Positions 1-8,542 of a DNA stretch of 64,000 nucleotides are shown here, piece after piece. Location of the stretch: contig NZ_QGTW01000022.1 of the NCBI RefSeq assembly GCF_003182355.1, forward strand, positions 1 through 64,000, in the 5' to 3' direction. The position numbers were made by a program, and so were the translations under genes. Positions within the stretch are counted from its first letter, which is position 1. Every line of letters begins with the position of its first letter. The stretch comes from Cytobacillus oceanisediminis. GTDB taxonomy: Bacteria > Bacillota > Bacilli > Bacillales > Cytobacillaceae. The notes below the pieces were generated by a model. The model saw nothing but the letters and a program-made list of their open reading frames with translations. It had not been told where the DNA came from and made no database searches.

Positions 1-94
1 ACTGTGATATAAATTGAAACGCCGTATACGCGAACCGTACGTACGGTGTTGTGAGAGGGGCGAAAATAATACATTTATTTTCCCTCTACTCGAT
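1..94 (+). mobile_element. 3' end of a group II intron (domains V and VI)
   Basis: Positions 18-50 fold as a group II intron domain V: a 9-bp basal helix (18-26 with 42-50), a two-base CG bulge on the 3' side, a short distal helix and a loop, about 33 nt in all. Positions 51-94 fold as domain VI, a long helix with a single unpaired A at 88 suitable as the branch point. The element then ends in GAT about 6 nt further on, which fits the usual AY 3' end. The reverse transcriptase/maturase would lie upstream, outside the window. Confidence 0.75.
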
Positions 95-129
95 TGGGGG
101 GGGGTAAGGAGTGTTTAATCGCTGGATAA

Positions 130-654
130 GCATGTTATAGGAAGAAACCCGCGCACAAAAACACCTATTTAAAAACAGAGAAGGATAATAGCTATATTTT
201 TAAAAGAGTAATCCATGCTGAAAAAATTGTTGATAGGCTTATGGAATCTAAATCGGCTTACAACAAACAAATAATGTGGCCAAACCAGCTTCAAACTCTA
301 AATAAATTAATTTTTGAAAGAAATACACCTTTAGAAAATCAAATTCTCAGTGAATATGGGATAAGTGAAAAAGAGCTTTTAAAAGGGTGCAATGTCATTT
401 CTGCAAATCTTATATCCTTATAAGAAAAAGATGTGAGGTGGTGTTGTACCAAATGTGCAAAGGTTACAAGAACCGCCCATATTCAAGCAATAACCGACTA
501 CTTTTTGCTGAACAGCACGCAAATAACAAACAAGAAATGCCGGGACTTCTTAAACCTTAATTCCAGGCATACTGCTTATAGGATCCTAAAGTCTATGAAC
601 CTTACTTTTGAAGGACCTTCAAAAACAAGATTTTACTTCAATCAAAATTCCTAA
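130..654 (+). pseudogene. C-terminal remnant of a NERD-domain protein
   Basis: Reading frame 1 from about 130 to 423 and again from 433 to 654 encodes sequence typical of the C-terminal third of Bacillus NERD (nuclease-related domain) proteins: a KRVIHAE stretch, then an YGISEKELLKG segment, then a C-x2-C motif (WCCTKC), then a conserved tail ending SRHTAYRILKSMNL. Between these blocks (about 385-430) the missing first half of the zinc finger (QCHFCKS) is readable only in the next frame, so two compensating frameshifts are present. The NERD catalytic half is absent and a group II intron end lies just upstream. Function is lost in this copy. NERD proteins are thought to bind or cut DNA. Confidence 0.65.
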
Positions 655-689
655 CCTAAAAAGATGAAGAGTCTCCTCTTCATCCATCC

Positions 690-1058
690 TCAAACCTTCT
701 TTTTCCAAAACTGTTCTAGGAACGGGCTTGCTTTTTTCAGCAGCGGCTTTAACTGGCTGGCTGAAGTCATTAGTGTGTCAATATTGTTCATAAGTTCCTC
801 ATAGTTAATGTTGTTAAGTATATGGTTAACTTTGCCGTTTAAACTGTCATCTTCATGAGGGCGCTGTCTTCCGCCGAACAGCCAGTCTTCATGCTGGTGT
901 TTGTTTCTGCTTTCAGGTTCTTTTTCTATATCTTCTTCACCCTGCAGATCTTCCTCCGGGTGCCTATTTCTTCTGAAATTGGGTCCAAACATAAATTGTG
1001 TAAACGGGTCAGTATCTTTTTCATCTTCGTCTTTGCTTTTAAATTCCTCATCAAGCAT
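690..1058 (-). CDS. Hypothetical acidic protein, 122 aa
   Basis: I do not recognise this protein with certainty. The N-terminal half is highly charged and low in complexity (many E, D, K, R and H residues). The C-terminal 50 residues look helical and amphipathic (NINYEELMNNIDTLMTSASQ and onward), ending in a basic FWKKKV tail. There is no signal peptide or membrane segment. The ATG start is preceded by a strong AAGGAGG on the minus strand at about 1063-1070. It is divergent from fabHA and sits where B. subtilis has the small gene yjzB, but I cannot claim orthology. The composition and sporulation-rich neighbourhood would be compatible with a spore-associated protein; that is inference only. 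Confidence 0.7.
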   Translation of the reverse strand: MLDEEFKSKDEDEKDTDPFTQFMFGPNFRRNRHPEEDLQGEEDIEKEPESRNKHQHEDWLFGGRQRPHEDDSLNGKVNHILNNINYEELMNNIDTLMTSASQLKPLLKKASPFLEQFWKKKV

Positions 1059-1182
1059 ATCCGATCTTCCTCCTTTCTGATGCCTATATCACAACATATG
1101 AAAGAAGCTTCTGGAGCGTATAGACATTTGTGGAGTAAATGGAGGCCATCGTTTAAAAAGTGTTGCGTTTTTATATCTATTT

Positions 1183-1211
1183 TTGATAAAATTAGTACCA
1201 AGTCATAATAA
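1183..1211 (+). promoter_or_regulatory. fabHA promoter overlapped by a FapR box
   Basis: A sigma-A type promoter is visible: TTGATA at 1183-1188, a 17-nt spacer, and TAATAA at 1206-1211. Inside it, 1191-1210 reads ATTAGTACCAAGTCATAATA; its left half is the exact FapR half-site ATTAGTACC and the right half is degenerate. FapR is the malonyl-CoA-sensing repressor of fatty-acid genes in Bacillus, and fabHA-fabF is a known regulon member there. A second, better box lies before fabI. Confidence 0.65.
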
Positions 1212-1297
1212 TTGATAATAAAATATATTAAATATGCACGATGAATGATTTTTACTTAGTAAATAATAAGGGGAAAACAGAAAGGGAGTGGGGCTCC

Positions 1298-2230
1298 ATG
1301 AATGCAGGAATTATTGGGATTGGAAGATATCTGCCTGAAAAAGTGGTGACAAATGCTGACTTGGAAAAAATCGTAGATACTTCAGATGAATGGATTCGAA
1401 CAAGGACTGGAATTGAAGAAAGAAGAATTGCGGAAGATAACATTGATACATCGGACATGGCTTATGAATCAGCCAAGAATGCCTTAGATAATGCGGGAAT
1501 TGCAGCTGAGGATTTAGATATGATTCTGGTCGCAACGGTTACTCCGGATCACCCATTTCCTTCTGTTGCCTGCATGTTACAAGAGCGTCTGGGAGCATCC
1601 AAGGCAGCGGCAATGGACGTCAGTGCTGCGTGTGCAGGATTCATGTATGGTATCATTACAGGTAAACAGTTTATTGAAACAGGAACATATAAACATGTTT
1701 TAATAGTAGGTGTAGAAAAATTATCAAAAATTACTGATTGGAATGACCGGAACACGGCTGTTTTATTTGGTGATGGAGCCGGCGCGGTTGTGCTTAGCCC
1801 TGTATCTGATGGAAGGGGCATCCTCTCGTTTGAACTGGGTGCCGATGGAACCGGAGCGAAGCATCTTTATCAGGATGAATATATCATAATGAACGGACGC
1901 GAGGTATTTAAATTTGCGGTCCGCCAGATGGGTGAAAGCTGTATTAACGTACTGGATAAAGCAGGGCTTTCAAAAGAAGATGTGGATTTTCTTATCCCGC
2001 ACCAGGCAAATATCAGAATCATGGAAGCATCCAGGCAAAGGCTTGAACTCCCAGTCGAAAAGATGTCAAAAACCATTCAAAAATACGGAAATACTTCAGC
2101 ATCTTCAATTCCGATTGCGTTGGTTGAAGAGCTTGAGGCCGGTAAAATTAAAGACGATGATCTGCTTGTGATGGTTGGTTTTGGCGGAGGGTTAACATGG
2201 GGCGCCATTGCCATGCGGTGGGGAAGATAA
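1298..2230 (+). CDS. fabHA: Beta-ketoacyl-ACP synthase III (FabH)
   Basis: Catalyses the first condensation of type II fatty-acid synthesis, joining acyl-CoA primer and malonyl-ACP in the cytoplasm. At 310 aa it has the usual FabH length. The catalytic triad is visible: Cys112 in DVSAACAGF, His in IPHQANIRIM and Asn in YGNTSASS. The glycine-rich C-terminus (GFGGGLTWG) is typical. An upstream in-frame ATG at 1241 exists, but the ATG at 1298 has the better ribosome binding site (AGAAAGGGAGTGG) and starts the conserved MNAGIIGIGRYLP segment. It heads the fabHA-fabF operon and is probably FapR-regulated through the box at 1191-1210. Bacillus FabH enzymes usually prefer branched primers; that preference is inferred here. 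Confidence 0.95.
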   Translation: MNAGIIGIGRYLPEKVVTNADLEKIVDTSDEWIRTRTGIEERRIAEDNIDTSDMAYESAKNALDNAGIAAEDLDMILVATVTPDHPFPSVACMLQERLGASKAAAMDVSAACAGFMYGIITGKQFIETGTYKHVLIVGVEKLSKITDWNDRNTAVLFGDGAGAVVLSPVSDGRGILSFELGADGTGAKHLYQDEYIIMNGREVFKFAVRQMGESCINVLDKAGLSKEDVDFLIPHQANIRIMEASRQRLELPVEKMSKTIQKYGNTSASSIPIALVEELEAGKIKDDDLLVMVGFGGGLTWGAIAMRWGR

Positions 2231-2293
2231 ACAAAGCAATATTAAATATTAATAAAACCATTTGATGATATTCTAAAAGGAGCTGCAATCAAA

Positions 2294-3532
2294 ATGGATA
2301 AAAGAAGAGTTGTCGTTACAGGCATTGGTGCTGTAACACCACTTGGAAATAATACAGAAACGACATGGAACAATATTAAGTCAGGGGTATCCGGAGTAGG
2401 TCCTCTAACAAGATTGAATGCGGAAGAGTATCCAGCCAAAGTGGCTGCAGAAGTAAAGGATTTCAGTCCTGAAGAGTACATGGACAAAAAAGATGCCAGA
2501 AAGATGGATCGATTTACACATTATGCTGTTGCCTCTTCATTGATGGCAGTAAAAGACGCCAACCTTCAGATTACAGATGAAAACGCACATCGTATTGGTG
2601 TTTGGATCGGTTCCGGAATCGGGGGAATGGAAACCTTTGAAAATCAGTATGAAACGTTTTTAAAACGCGGATACAGAAGGGTTAGCCCGTTTTTTGTACC
2701 AATGATGATTCCGGATATGGCTACCGGCCAGGTCTCCATTTACCTTGGGGCAAAAGGATTTAACTCATGTACTGTTACGGCATGTGCAACAGGAACAAAC
2801 TCGATTGGTGATGCCTTTAAGGTTATTCAACGGGGAGATGCTGATGCGATGATCACTGGCGGAGCAGAAGCGCCAATCACGAAAATGTCTGTGGCAGGAT
2901 TCTGTGCCAATACTGCTCTATCCACTAATCCTGATCCGAAAACGGCAAGCCGTCCATTCGATCAAAACCGGGACGGATTTGTCATAGGTGAAGGAGCAGG
3001 CGTTGTCGTACTTGAGGAATTGGAACATGCACTAGCACGCGGTGCTAAAATCTATGCTGAAATTGTCGGATATGGAGCAACAGGAGATGCCTATCACATC
3101 ACCGCTCCTGCACCAGGCGGAGAAGGCGGAGCGAGAGCTATGAAAATGGCGATCGAAGACGGCGGCTTAAAGCCGGAGGATATCGACTATATTAATGCTC
3201 ATGGAACGAGCACAGATTATAATGATAAATTTGAAACATTGGCGATTAAAGAGGTTTTTGGCGAGCATGCCTACAAATTGGCGGTAAGCTCGACTAAATC
3301 GATGACAGGCCACCTTCTTGGTGCAGCAGGCGGAATTGAAGCCATTTTTACAGTGCTGGCAATGAGAGAAGGCGTTTTGCCTCCTACGATTAACCTTGAG
3401 ACACCTGACCCTGAATGTGATCTTGATTATGTGCCAAACAAGTCAAGGGAAAAAGAAATAAAGGCTGCGATGAGCAACTCATTAGGATTTGGCGGCCATA
3501 ATGCAACGATTGTTTTTAAAAAATATGAGTAA
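2294..3532 (+). CDS. fabF: Beta-ketoacyl-ACP synthase II (FabF)
   Basis: Elongating condensing enzyme of type II fatty-acid synthesis. The 412-aa length matches the family. The thiolase-fold active site is complete: Cys in the TACATGTNS motif, His in NAHGTSTDYND, and His in KSMTGHLLGAAGG. The C-terminal glycine loop (NSLGFGGHNATI) is also present. The start is an ATG behind AAAAGGAGCTGC. It lies 63 nt after fabHA and is followed by a strong terminator, so the two genes form a closed operon. FabF works after FabHA and passes beta-ketoacyl-ACP to FabG; the enoyl-ACP reductase FabI is encoded 35 kb downstream in this window. Confidence 0.96.
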   Translation: MDKRRVVVTGIGAVTPLGNNTETTWNNIKSGVSGVGPLTRLNAEEYPAKVAAEVKDFSPEEYMDKKDARKMDRFTHYAVASSLMAVKDANLQITDENAHRIGVWIGSGIGGMETFENQYETFLKRGYRRVSPFFVPMMIPDMATGQVSIYLGAKGFNSCTVTACATGTNSIGDAFKVIQRGDADAMITGGAEAPITKMSVAGFCANTALSTNPDPKTASRPFDQNRDGFVIGEGAGVVVLEELEHALARGAKIYAEIVGYGATGDAYHITAPAPGGEGGARAMKMAIEDGGLKPEDIDYINAHGTSTDYNDKFETLAIKEVFGEHAYKLAVSSTKSMTGHLLGAAGGIEAIFTVLAMREGVLPPTINLETPDPECDLDYVPNKSREKEIKAAMSNSLGFGGHNATIVFKKYE

Positions 3533-3540
3533 TTGAAGAG

Positions 3541-3592
3541 GCTGACTCAAAAGGTCGTTATATAACGACCTAAATGAGTCAGCTTTTTATTT
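3541..3592 (+). terminator. Terminator of fabHA-fabF
   Basis: A long hairpin with arms CTGACTCAnnAGGTCGTTAT and its complement, with a tight ATA loop, is followed by AGCTTTTTATTTT. Confidence 0.9.
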
Positions 3593-3825
3593 TACGCAAT
3601 ATTTTATTCCAGCCTTTTTGTATGTCCTCAAAGAACTAAAGTCTGCTCACCTACATAAAATTTTAGGAGGATATCTGAAGTTGGGGGTGGAAAAGTGGGA
3701 TAGTCGAAACAGATAAATGGCTTGAAGAAAGCTTTAACAATCCTATTGAAATTTGTGAAAAGCTACTCGAATCCTTCAATGAAACGAATTCCCGAAAAAT
3801 ATATCAATACTTAATAAGTTTCGGA

Positions 3826-4482
3826 ATGTATAAGCCTGACCGCAGCAGCAGAAATACTTTCAGGGAATTTAAAGAAAAAGAAACATGGCACCTTGCCGAA
3901 AAAATATATTTAAAATATAAGTATAAATGGGCAGGGCCGGAAATTGATGTATACATTTTTCCCGCAGCAGCGGGAGGGCTATTTTCAAGGAAGAACGGAA
4001 AATCAGGTGTATCATTTAAAAACATGTTATTTCTATTTTTAACCCCAGACATAGATGAAAAGGAATTGGAGGCTTTATTCGTTCATGAATACCACCATTC
4101 CTGCCGGATTAACAGACAGAAAAAAAATTTGGAAGAATATACTTTGCTGGATTCCATTATCCTGGAAGGCTTGGCCGAGCATTCTGTTGAAATAAATGTC
4201 GGCAAAGAGTATAGGGGGAAATGGTGCACACAGTATTCAAAAGAAGAAATTGTGCATTTTTGGAGAAAAATACTCAAAGATCAATTAAAAGTGAAAAAGG
4301 AGGATAGGCTTCATCAGAAGTTATTATATGGTGAAAAGCCTTATCCGCAATTGCTCGGATATGCAGCCGGCTATGAAATCATAAAAGAGTTCAGAGAGAA
4401 AAAAAGCTTTTCTACAAAACTTTCTTTTATTGCGCCATCCGAATATTTTGTAAAACAAACTATATTCAAACTGGATATATAA
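3826..4482 (+). CDS. yjaZ: YjaZ-like putative zinc protease (DUF2268), 5' end probably frameshifted
   Basis: Predicted metalloprotease of the DUF2268 family. The motif HEYHH (residues 87-91 counted from this ATG) gives the two zinc-ligand histidines and catalytic Glu, and a downstream Glu in LEGLAEHSVE could be the third ligand. The same frame stays open upstream to about 3679 and encodes convincing protein (IVETDKWLEESFNNPIEICE), yet contains no ATG, GTG or TTG there. A GTG at 3695 behind GGGGGTGG would give the start MGIVETDKW if one G were added to the GTGGG run. The expected full protein is about 260 aa, the usual family length, so either a 1-nt deletion or a sequencing error has removed the start. 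It sits between fabF and appD exactly as in B. subtilis. Confidence 0.75.
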   Translation: MYKPDRSSRNTFREFKEKETWHLAEKIYLKYKYKWAGPEIDVYIFPAAAGGLFSRKNGKSGVSFKNMLFLFLTPDIDEKELEALFVHEYHHSCRINRQKKNLEEYTLLDSIILEGLAEHSVEINVGKEYRGKWCTQYSKEEIVHFWRKILKDQLKVKKEDRLHQKLLYGEKPYPQLLGYAAGYEIIKEFREKKSFSTKLSFIAPSEYFVKQTIFKLDI

Positions 4483-4488
4483 ACGCTT

Positions 4489-4516
4489 TAAAGCCCTAAA
4501 GCTGGGCTTTTTTTCT
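4489..4516 (+). terminator. Terminator after yjaZ
   Basis: AAAGCCC-loop-GGGCTTTTTTT hairpin directly behind the yjaZ stop codon. Confidence 0.8.
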
Positions 4517-4555
4517 AGATAAGAATAATGAATCTTAACAAATTTTAAAAAAATC

Positions 4556-4584
4556 TTGCAATTGTAATAACTTTGTAATAATAT
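4556..4584 (+). promoter_or_regulatory. appDFABC promoter
   Basis: TTGCAA at 4556-4561, a 17-nt spacer and TAATAT at 4579-4584. The spacer contains a near-tandem repeat (TTGTAATAAC then TTTGTAATAAT) that could bind a regulator. The opp promoter at 13389 shares the TTGCAA -35 element. Confidence 0.55.
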
Positions 4585-4638
4585 TTTAGACAAATAGAAC
4601 GAATTAACAGAATAATTCGAAAAGGTAAGAGGTGTCCC

Positions 4639-5664
4639 ATGACTGCTAAATCCCATTCACATAAAGACACACCTTTGCTAGAGGTGAAGAATTTAGAAAC
4701 GGCTTTTTCCATAGATGGTACATATTACAACGCTGTTGATAACGTTTCTTTCCGGGTTAAGCCTAGGCAAATAGTAGGAATCGTAGGGGAATCCGGCTGC
4801 GGTAAATCTGTAATGAGTCTTTCAGTCATGCAGCTTCTTCCCAAAGGAATAGGAAAGATTCGAAACGGAGAAATTTTATTTGATGGTGTCCACCTGGAAA
4901 ATATGACAGATTCAGAGATTAATAAGATTAGGGGCAAGGATATCGCTATGATATTTCAGGAGCCTATGACTTCATTAAACCCGGTATTTTCTATCGGCTT
5001 TCAATTACAGGAAGTATTATTCAATCATATGAAAATATCCAAAAAAGAAGCTCGGCTTAAAAGTATTGCACTTTTAAAAAGTGTGGGAATTTCAAGGCCG
5101 GAAAAGATTGTTGATGAATATCCGCATCAGCTTTCAGGCGGTATGAGGCAAAGGGTTATGATTGCTATTGCGATTGCGTGCCAGCCAAAGCTGCTGATTG
5201 CCGATGAACCGACAACAGCACTGGATGTAACTGTACAAGCCCAAATTTTGGAGCTTTTGAAAGAGATTCAGGAAGTCAATGATATGTCTGTTATTCTGAT
5301 TACTCATGACCTGGGCGTGGTTGCGGAAATGTGCGATGAAGTAATAGTTATGTATGCAGGGAAAATTGCGGAACGAACAGATGTCGATTCATTATTCCAT
5401 AACCCGAAACATCCATATACGCAACTCTTAATGGGAGCCATTCCAAAAATGGATGAAGAAGTGGAAACACTCAGCACGATAAAAGGAATTGTGCCTTCAT
5501 TGAAAAATATGCCTAAAACAGGGTGCAAATTTGCGGCGCGCTGCCCAAAAGCAATGCCTGAATGCGTTACAGTTACACCTCAACTGGCAGAAAATGAAGA
5601 AGGACATGAGGTTGCCTGTCTCCTATACGAGACAAGCCGCCCGAAAACAGGGGTGAACGCATAA
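4639..5664 (+). CDS. appD: Oligopeptide ABC transporter ATP-binding protein AppD
   Basis: One of two ATPases powering the App oligopeptide importer at the inner face of the membrane. At 341 aa it has Walker A GESGCGKS (residues 50-57), signature LSGGMRQR, Walker B LLIADEPTTALD and the switch histidine in ITHDLG. The C-terminal oligopeptide/dipeptide ATPase extension holds a cysteine set (GCKFAARCPKAMPEC and a later Cys) like that of DppD/OppD-type proteins. RBS AAGAGGTG precedes the ATG. Its stop overlaps the appF start by one base (TAATG), implying translational coupling. In B. subtilis App imports peptides including competence and sporulation signals; the exact substrate here is inferred. 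Confidence 0.92.
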   Translation: MTAKSHSHKDTPLLEVKNLETAFSIDGTYYNAVDNVSFRVKPRQIVGIVGESGCGKSVMSLSVMQLLPKGIGKIRNGEILFDGVHLENMTDSEINKIRGKDIAMIFQEPMTSLNPVFSIGFQLQEVLFNHMKISKKEARLKSIALLKSVGISRPEKIVDEYPHQLSGGMRQRVMIAIAIACQPKLLIADEPTTALDVTVQAQILELLKEIQEVNDMSVILITHDLGVVAEMCDEVIVMYAGKIAERTDVDSLFHNPKHPYTQLLMGAIPKMDEEVETLSTIKGIVPSLKNMPKTGCKFAARCPKAMPECVTVTPQLAENEEGHEVACLLYETSRPKTGVNA

Positions 5665-6680
5665 TGAGAACAGGACTTAATAATTCTGCTGTTTTAAAAA
5701 AGGATAAAAGCAACAACGAAATGCTTCTTGAGGTTAAAAACCTTAAAACGTACTACCCGATAAAGGGTGGAATCCTCAGAAGGACGGTGGCAGTGGTTAA
5801 GGCAGTTGATGATGTTTCTTTTGAAATAAGAAAAGGGGAAACACTAGGGCTTGTAGGTGAATCAGGCTGTGGAAAATCAACAACAGGCAGAACGATACTT
5901 AGACTGCTTGAGCCTACTGAAGGACAAATCATTTTTAACGGGCAGGATATAACGAATGTCAGAGGAACAAGTTTAAGGAAAATCCGCCAGGACTTCCAAA
6001 TGGTTTTCCAGGATCCTTATGCATCATTAAACCCTATGATGATGGTTGGGCATCTGGTTTCTGAGCCGATCAGAAATTATAACAATAAATCTGAAAAAGA
6101 ACTGAAGCCTGAAGTATTGGATCTTCTTGCAAAAGTTGGACTTCCTGAAGATGCATATTATAAATATCCGCATGAATTCTCCGGCGGACAAAGGCAGCGT
6201 ATCGGGATTGCCAGGGCACTGGCTTTAAGGCCTAAGCTAATTATCGCAGATGAACCGGTTTCAGCCCTGGATGTATCTGTCCAGTCGCAAGTTTTGAATC
6301 TATTAAAAGAGCTTCAGGATGAATTCGATCTTACTTTCTTATTTATCGCCCATGATCTGAGTGTTGTAAAACACATGAGCGACCGGATCGGTGTAATGTA
6401 CTTGGGCGGCCTGGTTGAAGTGGCTGAGAAAGATAGCATTTATGCTGAGCCGCTTCACCCATATACTCAAGCACTTATTTCTGCGATCCCTGAGCCGGAT
6501 CCGCGCAAAAAGAAAGAAAGAATCATATTAGAGGGTGATGTTCCGAGCCCGATCGATCCTCCAAAAGGATGCACATTCCATCCGCGCTGCGCGCATGCAA
6601 TGCCGGAGTGCCAGAATGTAAAACCGCAATTAAAGGAGGTGAAGCCTGGGCATAGAGTCGCTTGTCACTTATATAAATAA
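5664..6680 (+). CDS. appF: Oligopeptide ABC transporter ATP-binding protein AppF
   Basis: Second ATPase of the App importer, pairing with AppD. At 338 aa it shows Walker A GESGCGKS, Q-loop QDPYASLNP, signature FSGGQRQRIG, Walker B LIIADEPVSALD and IAHDLSVV. As in AppD, the C-terminal extension keeps a cysteine motif (GCTFHPRCAHAMPEC and a final Cys). The start overlaps the appD stop by one base. Gene order appD-appF-appA-appB-appC matches B. subtilis and distinguishes this operon from opp, where the ATPases come last. Confidence 0.92.
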   Translation: MRTGLNNSAVLKKDKSNNEMLLEVKNLKTYYPIKGGILRRTVAVVKAVDDVSFEIRKGETLGLVGESGCGKSTTGRTILRLLEPTEGQIIFNGQDITNVRGTSLRKIRQDFQMVFQDPYASLNPMMMVGHLVSEPIRNYNNKSEKELKPEVLDLLAKVGLPEDAYYKYPHEFSGGQRQRIGIARALALRPKLIIADEPVSALDVSVQSQVLNLLKELQDEFDLTFLFIAHDLSVVKHMSDRIGVMYLGGLVEVAEKDSIYAEPLHPYTQALISAIPEPDPRKKKERIILEGDVPSPIDPPKGCTFHPRCAHAMPECQNVKPQLKEVKPGHRVACHLYK

Positions 6681-6715
6681 GGCTTTGTCAAAAAATATTA
6701 TTCGGGGGGAAAACA

Positions 6716-8446
6716 ATGAAGAAATCAGCATTTTGGCTTCTTTCTGTTCTTCTGGTCATGTCTGTATTCCTGGCAGCATGTTCCGGCGGAGAGAAAGCTA
6801 ACACTGAAAAAGAACCAGCAGATGACGGAGAAAAGGCGTCAGGTGAAATAAAAGAAGGCGGAACAGTAACTTTTGGTTATACACAGCCATTTAAAGGCGT
6901 TCTCTCTTATGCTTATTATGAAGGGGAAGACGATGTAAACGCGCTTCAGTTTATGCATGAAGCTTTGCTAAAAACAAATGATGAGCTCCAGCCTGAACCA
7001 AATTTGGCTGACTATGAGCTTTCTGAAGACAAGACAAAATTAACTTTTAAGATCAAGCAAGGTGTGAAATGGCATGATGGCGAAGAGCTGACTGCTGAGG
7101 ATATGGAATATGCATGGTACTTAATTGCTGATCCAACTTATGAAGGAGCTCGATTTGCTAACGTAGCAATGATCAAAGGTGCTCAAGAGTACAAAGATGG
7201 AAAAGCTGACACAATCGAAGGTATCAAGGTAATAGATGATTACACAGTAGAAGTAACAGTAACAGAACCATCTGTTAACTTATTAGATAATATTTGGGTT
7301 TATCCTGAGCCAAAGCACTATTATGGTGATATTTCTTCTAAAGAGCTACCAGACTCCGATCAAATTCGTAAGGCTCCAATCGGTGTAGGTCCTTTTAAAG
7401 TGAAAAACATCGTACCTGGTGAAATGATTGAATTTGAGCGTTTTGATGATTACTGGCAAGGCAAGCCACAATTAGATGGCGTTGTTTACAAAATCATTGA
7501 TGGATCGCTTGCGCAAGGCTTAGTGCAGAACGGAGAAATCGATGTTATCGAAGCTCCAAAAGATCAGTGGGAAGCAATTAAAGCTCTTGATAATGTTAAT
7601 CCGGTAGAAGCAGATGCAATGTCTTACAGCTACATTGGCTTTGACTGGGGTCACTATGATACTAAAAAAGGTGTTGTAGTGTCTGATAACAAAAAATTCC
7701 AAAACAAAAACCTTCGCCATGCAATGGCACATGCTATTGACCGTCAAGCATTCATCGATGGTTTTGCAAACGGCTTAGGAAAACCGTTAAATACTCCATT
7801 CCCATCCGTATCGTGGGCAAAGATTGACGACTCTGAAATCAATCAGTATGAGTATGATGTAGAAAAAGCAAAGAAATTACTTGACGAAGCAGGATATGTT
7901 GACAAAGACGGCGACGGCTTCCGTGAAGATCCAGAAGGAAATCCATTCACAATCAACTTCGATGCAATGGCTGGAGCTGAAACTTCCGAAGCACGTGCTC
8001 AATTCATTCTTCAATCTTGGCAGGAAATTGGCCTAAATGCGAAACTTAACGGCGGTTCATTAAAAGACTTTAACCTATTCTATGACAGTATTGAAGCAGA
8101 TGATCCATCTGTTGAAACATTCATGGGTGCATGGGGACTCGCTGCAGATCCGGATCCAGCTGGAATCTGGTTATCTACTGATAAGTGGAACATGTGGAGA
8201 TGGTACAGCGAAGAGTCAGATGAGCTAATTAAGAAGGGTGTAACATTCCCTGAAGATTCCAGCAAAGATGTAACTGAACACCGTCAGGAAATCTATAACG
8301 AATGGCAAAAGCTTGTTAACGAAGAATTGCCAATCATCTTCTTTGAACAGCGAATTGATCCATGGGCAATTAACAAGCGTGTTGGCGGAGTTAAAGTAAC
8401 TCCATTTGGAACTGATGAGTTCCATAAGTGGCACATTGTAGAGTAA
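6716..8446 (+). CDS. appA: Oligopeptide-binding lipoprotein AppA
   Basis: Extracellular substrate-binding lipoprotein (SBP family 5) that hands peptides to AppB/AppC. The N-terminus is a lipoprotein signal with lipobox LAAC (Cys22), followed by a charged linker. The mature part has family-5 features such as GVKWHDGEELTAEDMEYAW and LRHAMAHAIDRQ. 576 aa is normal for Opp/AppA proteins. The ATG follows GGGGGGAAAACA. A strong hairpin (8468-8491) lies behind the gene and may favour higher yield of AppA than of the permeases. Confidence 0.92.
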   Translation: MKKSAFWLLSVLLVMSVFLAACSGGEKANTEKEPADDGEKASGEIKEGGTVTFGYTQPFKGVLSYAYYEGEDDVNALQFMHEALLKTNDELQPEPNLADYELSEDKTKLTFKIKQGVKWHDGEELTAEDMEYAWYLIADPTYEGARFANVAMIKGAQEYKDGKADTIEGIKVIDDYTVEVTVTEPSVNLLDNIWVYPEPKHYYGDISSKELPDSDQIRKAPIGVGPFKVKNIVPGEMIEFERFDDYWQGKPQLDGVVYKIIDGSLAQGLVQNGEIDVIEAPKDQWEAIKALDNVNPVEADAMSYSYIGFDWGHYDTKKGVVVSDNKKFQNKNLRHAMAHAIDRQAFIDGFANGLGKPLNTPFPSVSWAKIDDSEINQYEYDVEKAKKLLDEAGYVDKDGDGFREDPEGNPFTINFDAMAGAETSEARAQFILQSWQEIGLNAKLNGGSLKDFNLFYDSIEADDPSVETFMGAWGLAADPDPAGIWLSTDKWNMWRWYSEESDELIKKGVTFPEDSSKDVTEHRQEIYNEWQKLVNEELPIIFFEQRIDPWAINKRVGGVKVTPFGTDEFHKWHIVE

Positions 8447-8467
8447 TAGGATTAATGGAAACTGCTT

Positions 8468-8491
8468 CATTGGGGGATATTTCCCCCAATG
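8468..8491 (+). promoter_or_regulatory. Intra-operon hairpin between appA and appB
   Basis: A perfect 9-bp inverted repeat (CATTGGGGG and CCCCCAATG, loop ATATTT) without a strong T-run lies in the 96-nt gap. It probably stabilises or processes the appA message, or partly terminates it. Confidence 0.7.
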
Positions 8492-8542
8492 ATTGCTAGT
8501 TTATCCAACGAATAAATTTTTGTTTGGTAAGGGGAATGGAAA

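Noticed and set aside
855..1208. 117-aa plus-strand ORF
   Set aside because: Antisense to the 122-aa minus-strand gene, which has a much better ribosome binding site and protein-like composition.
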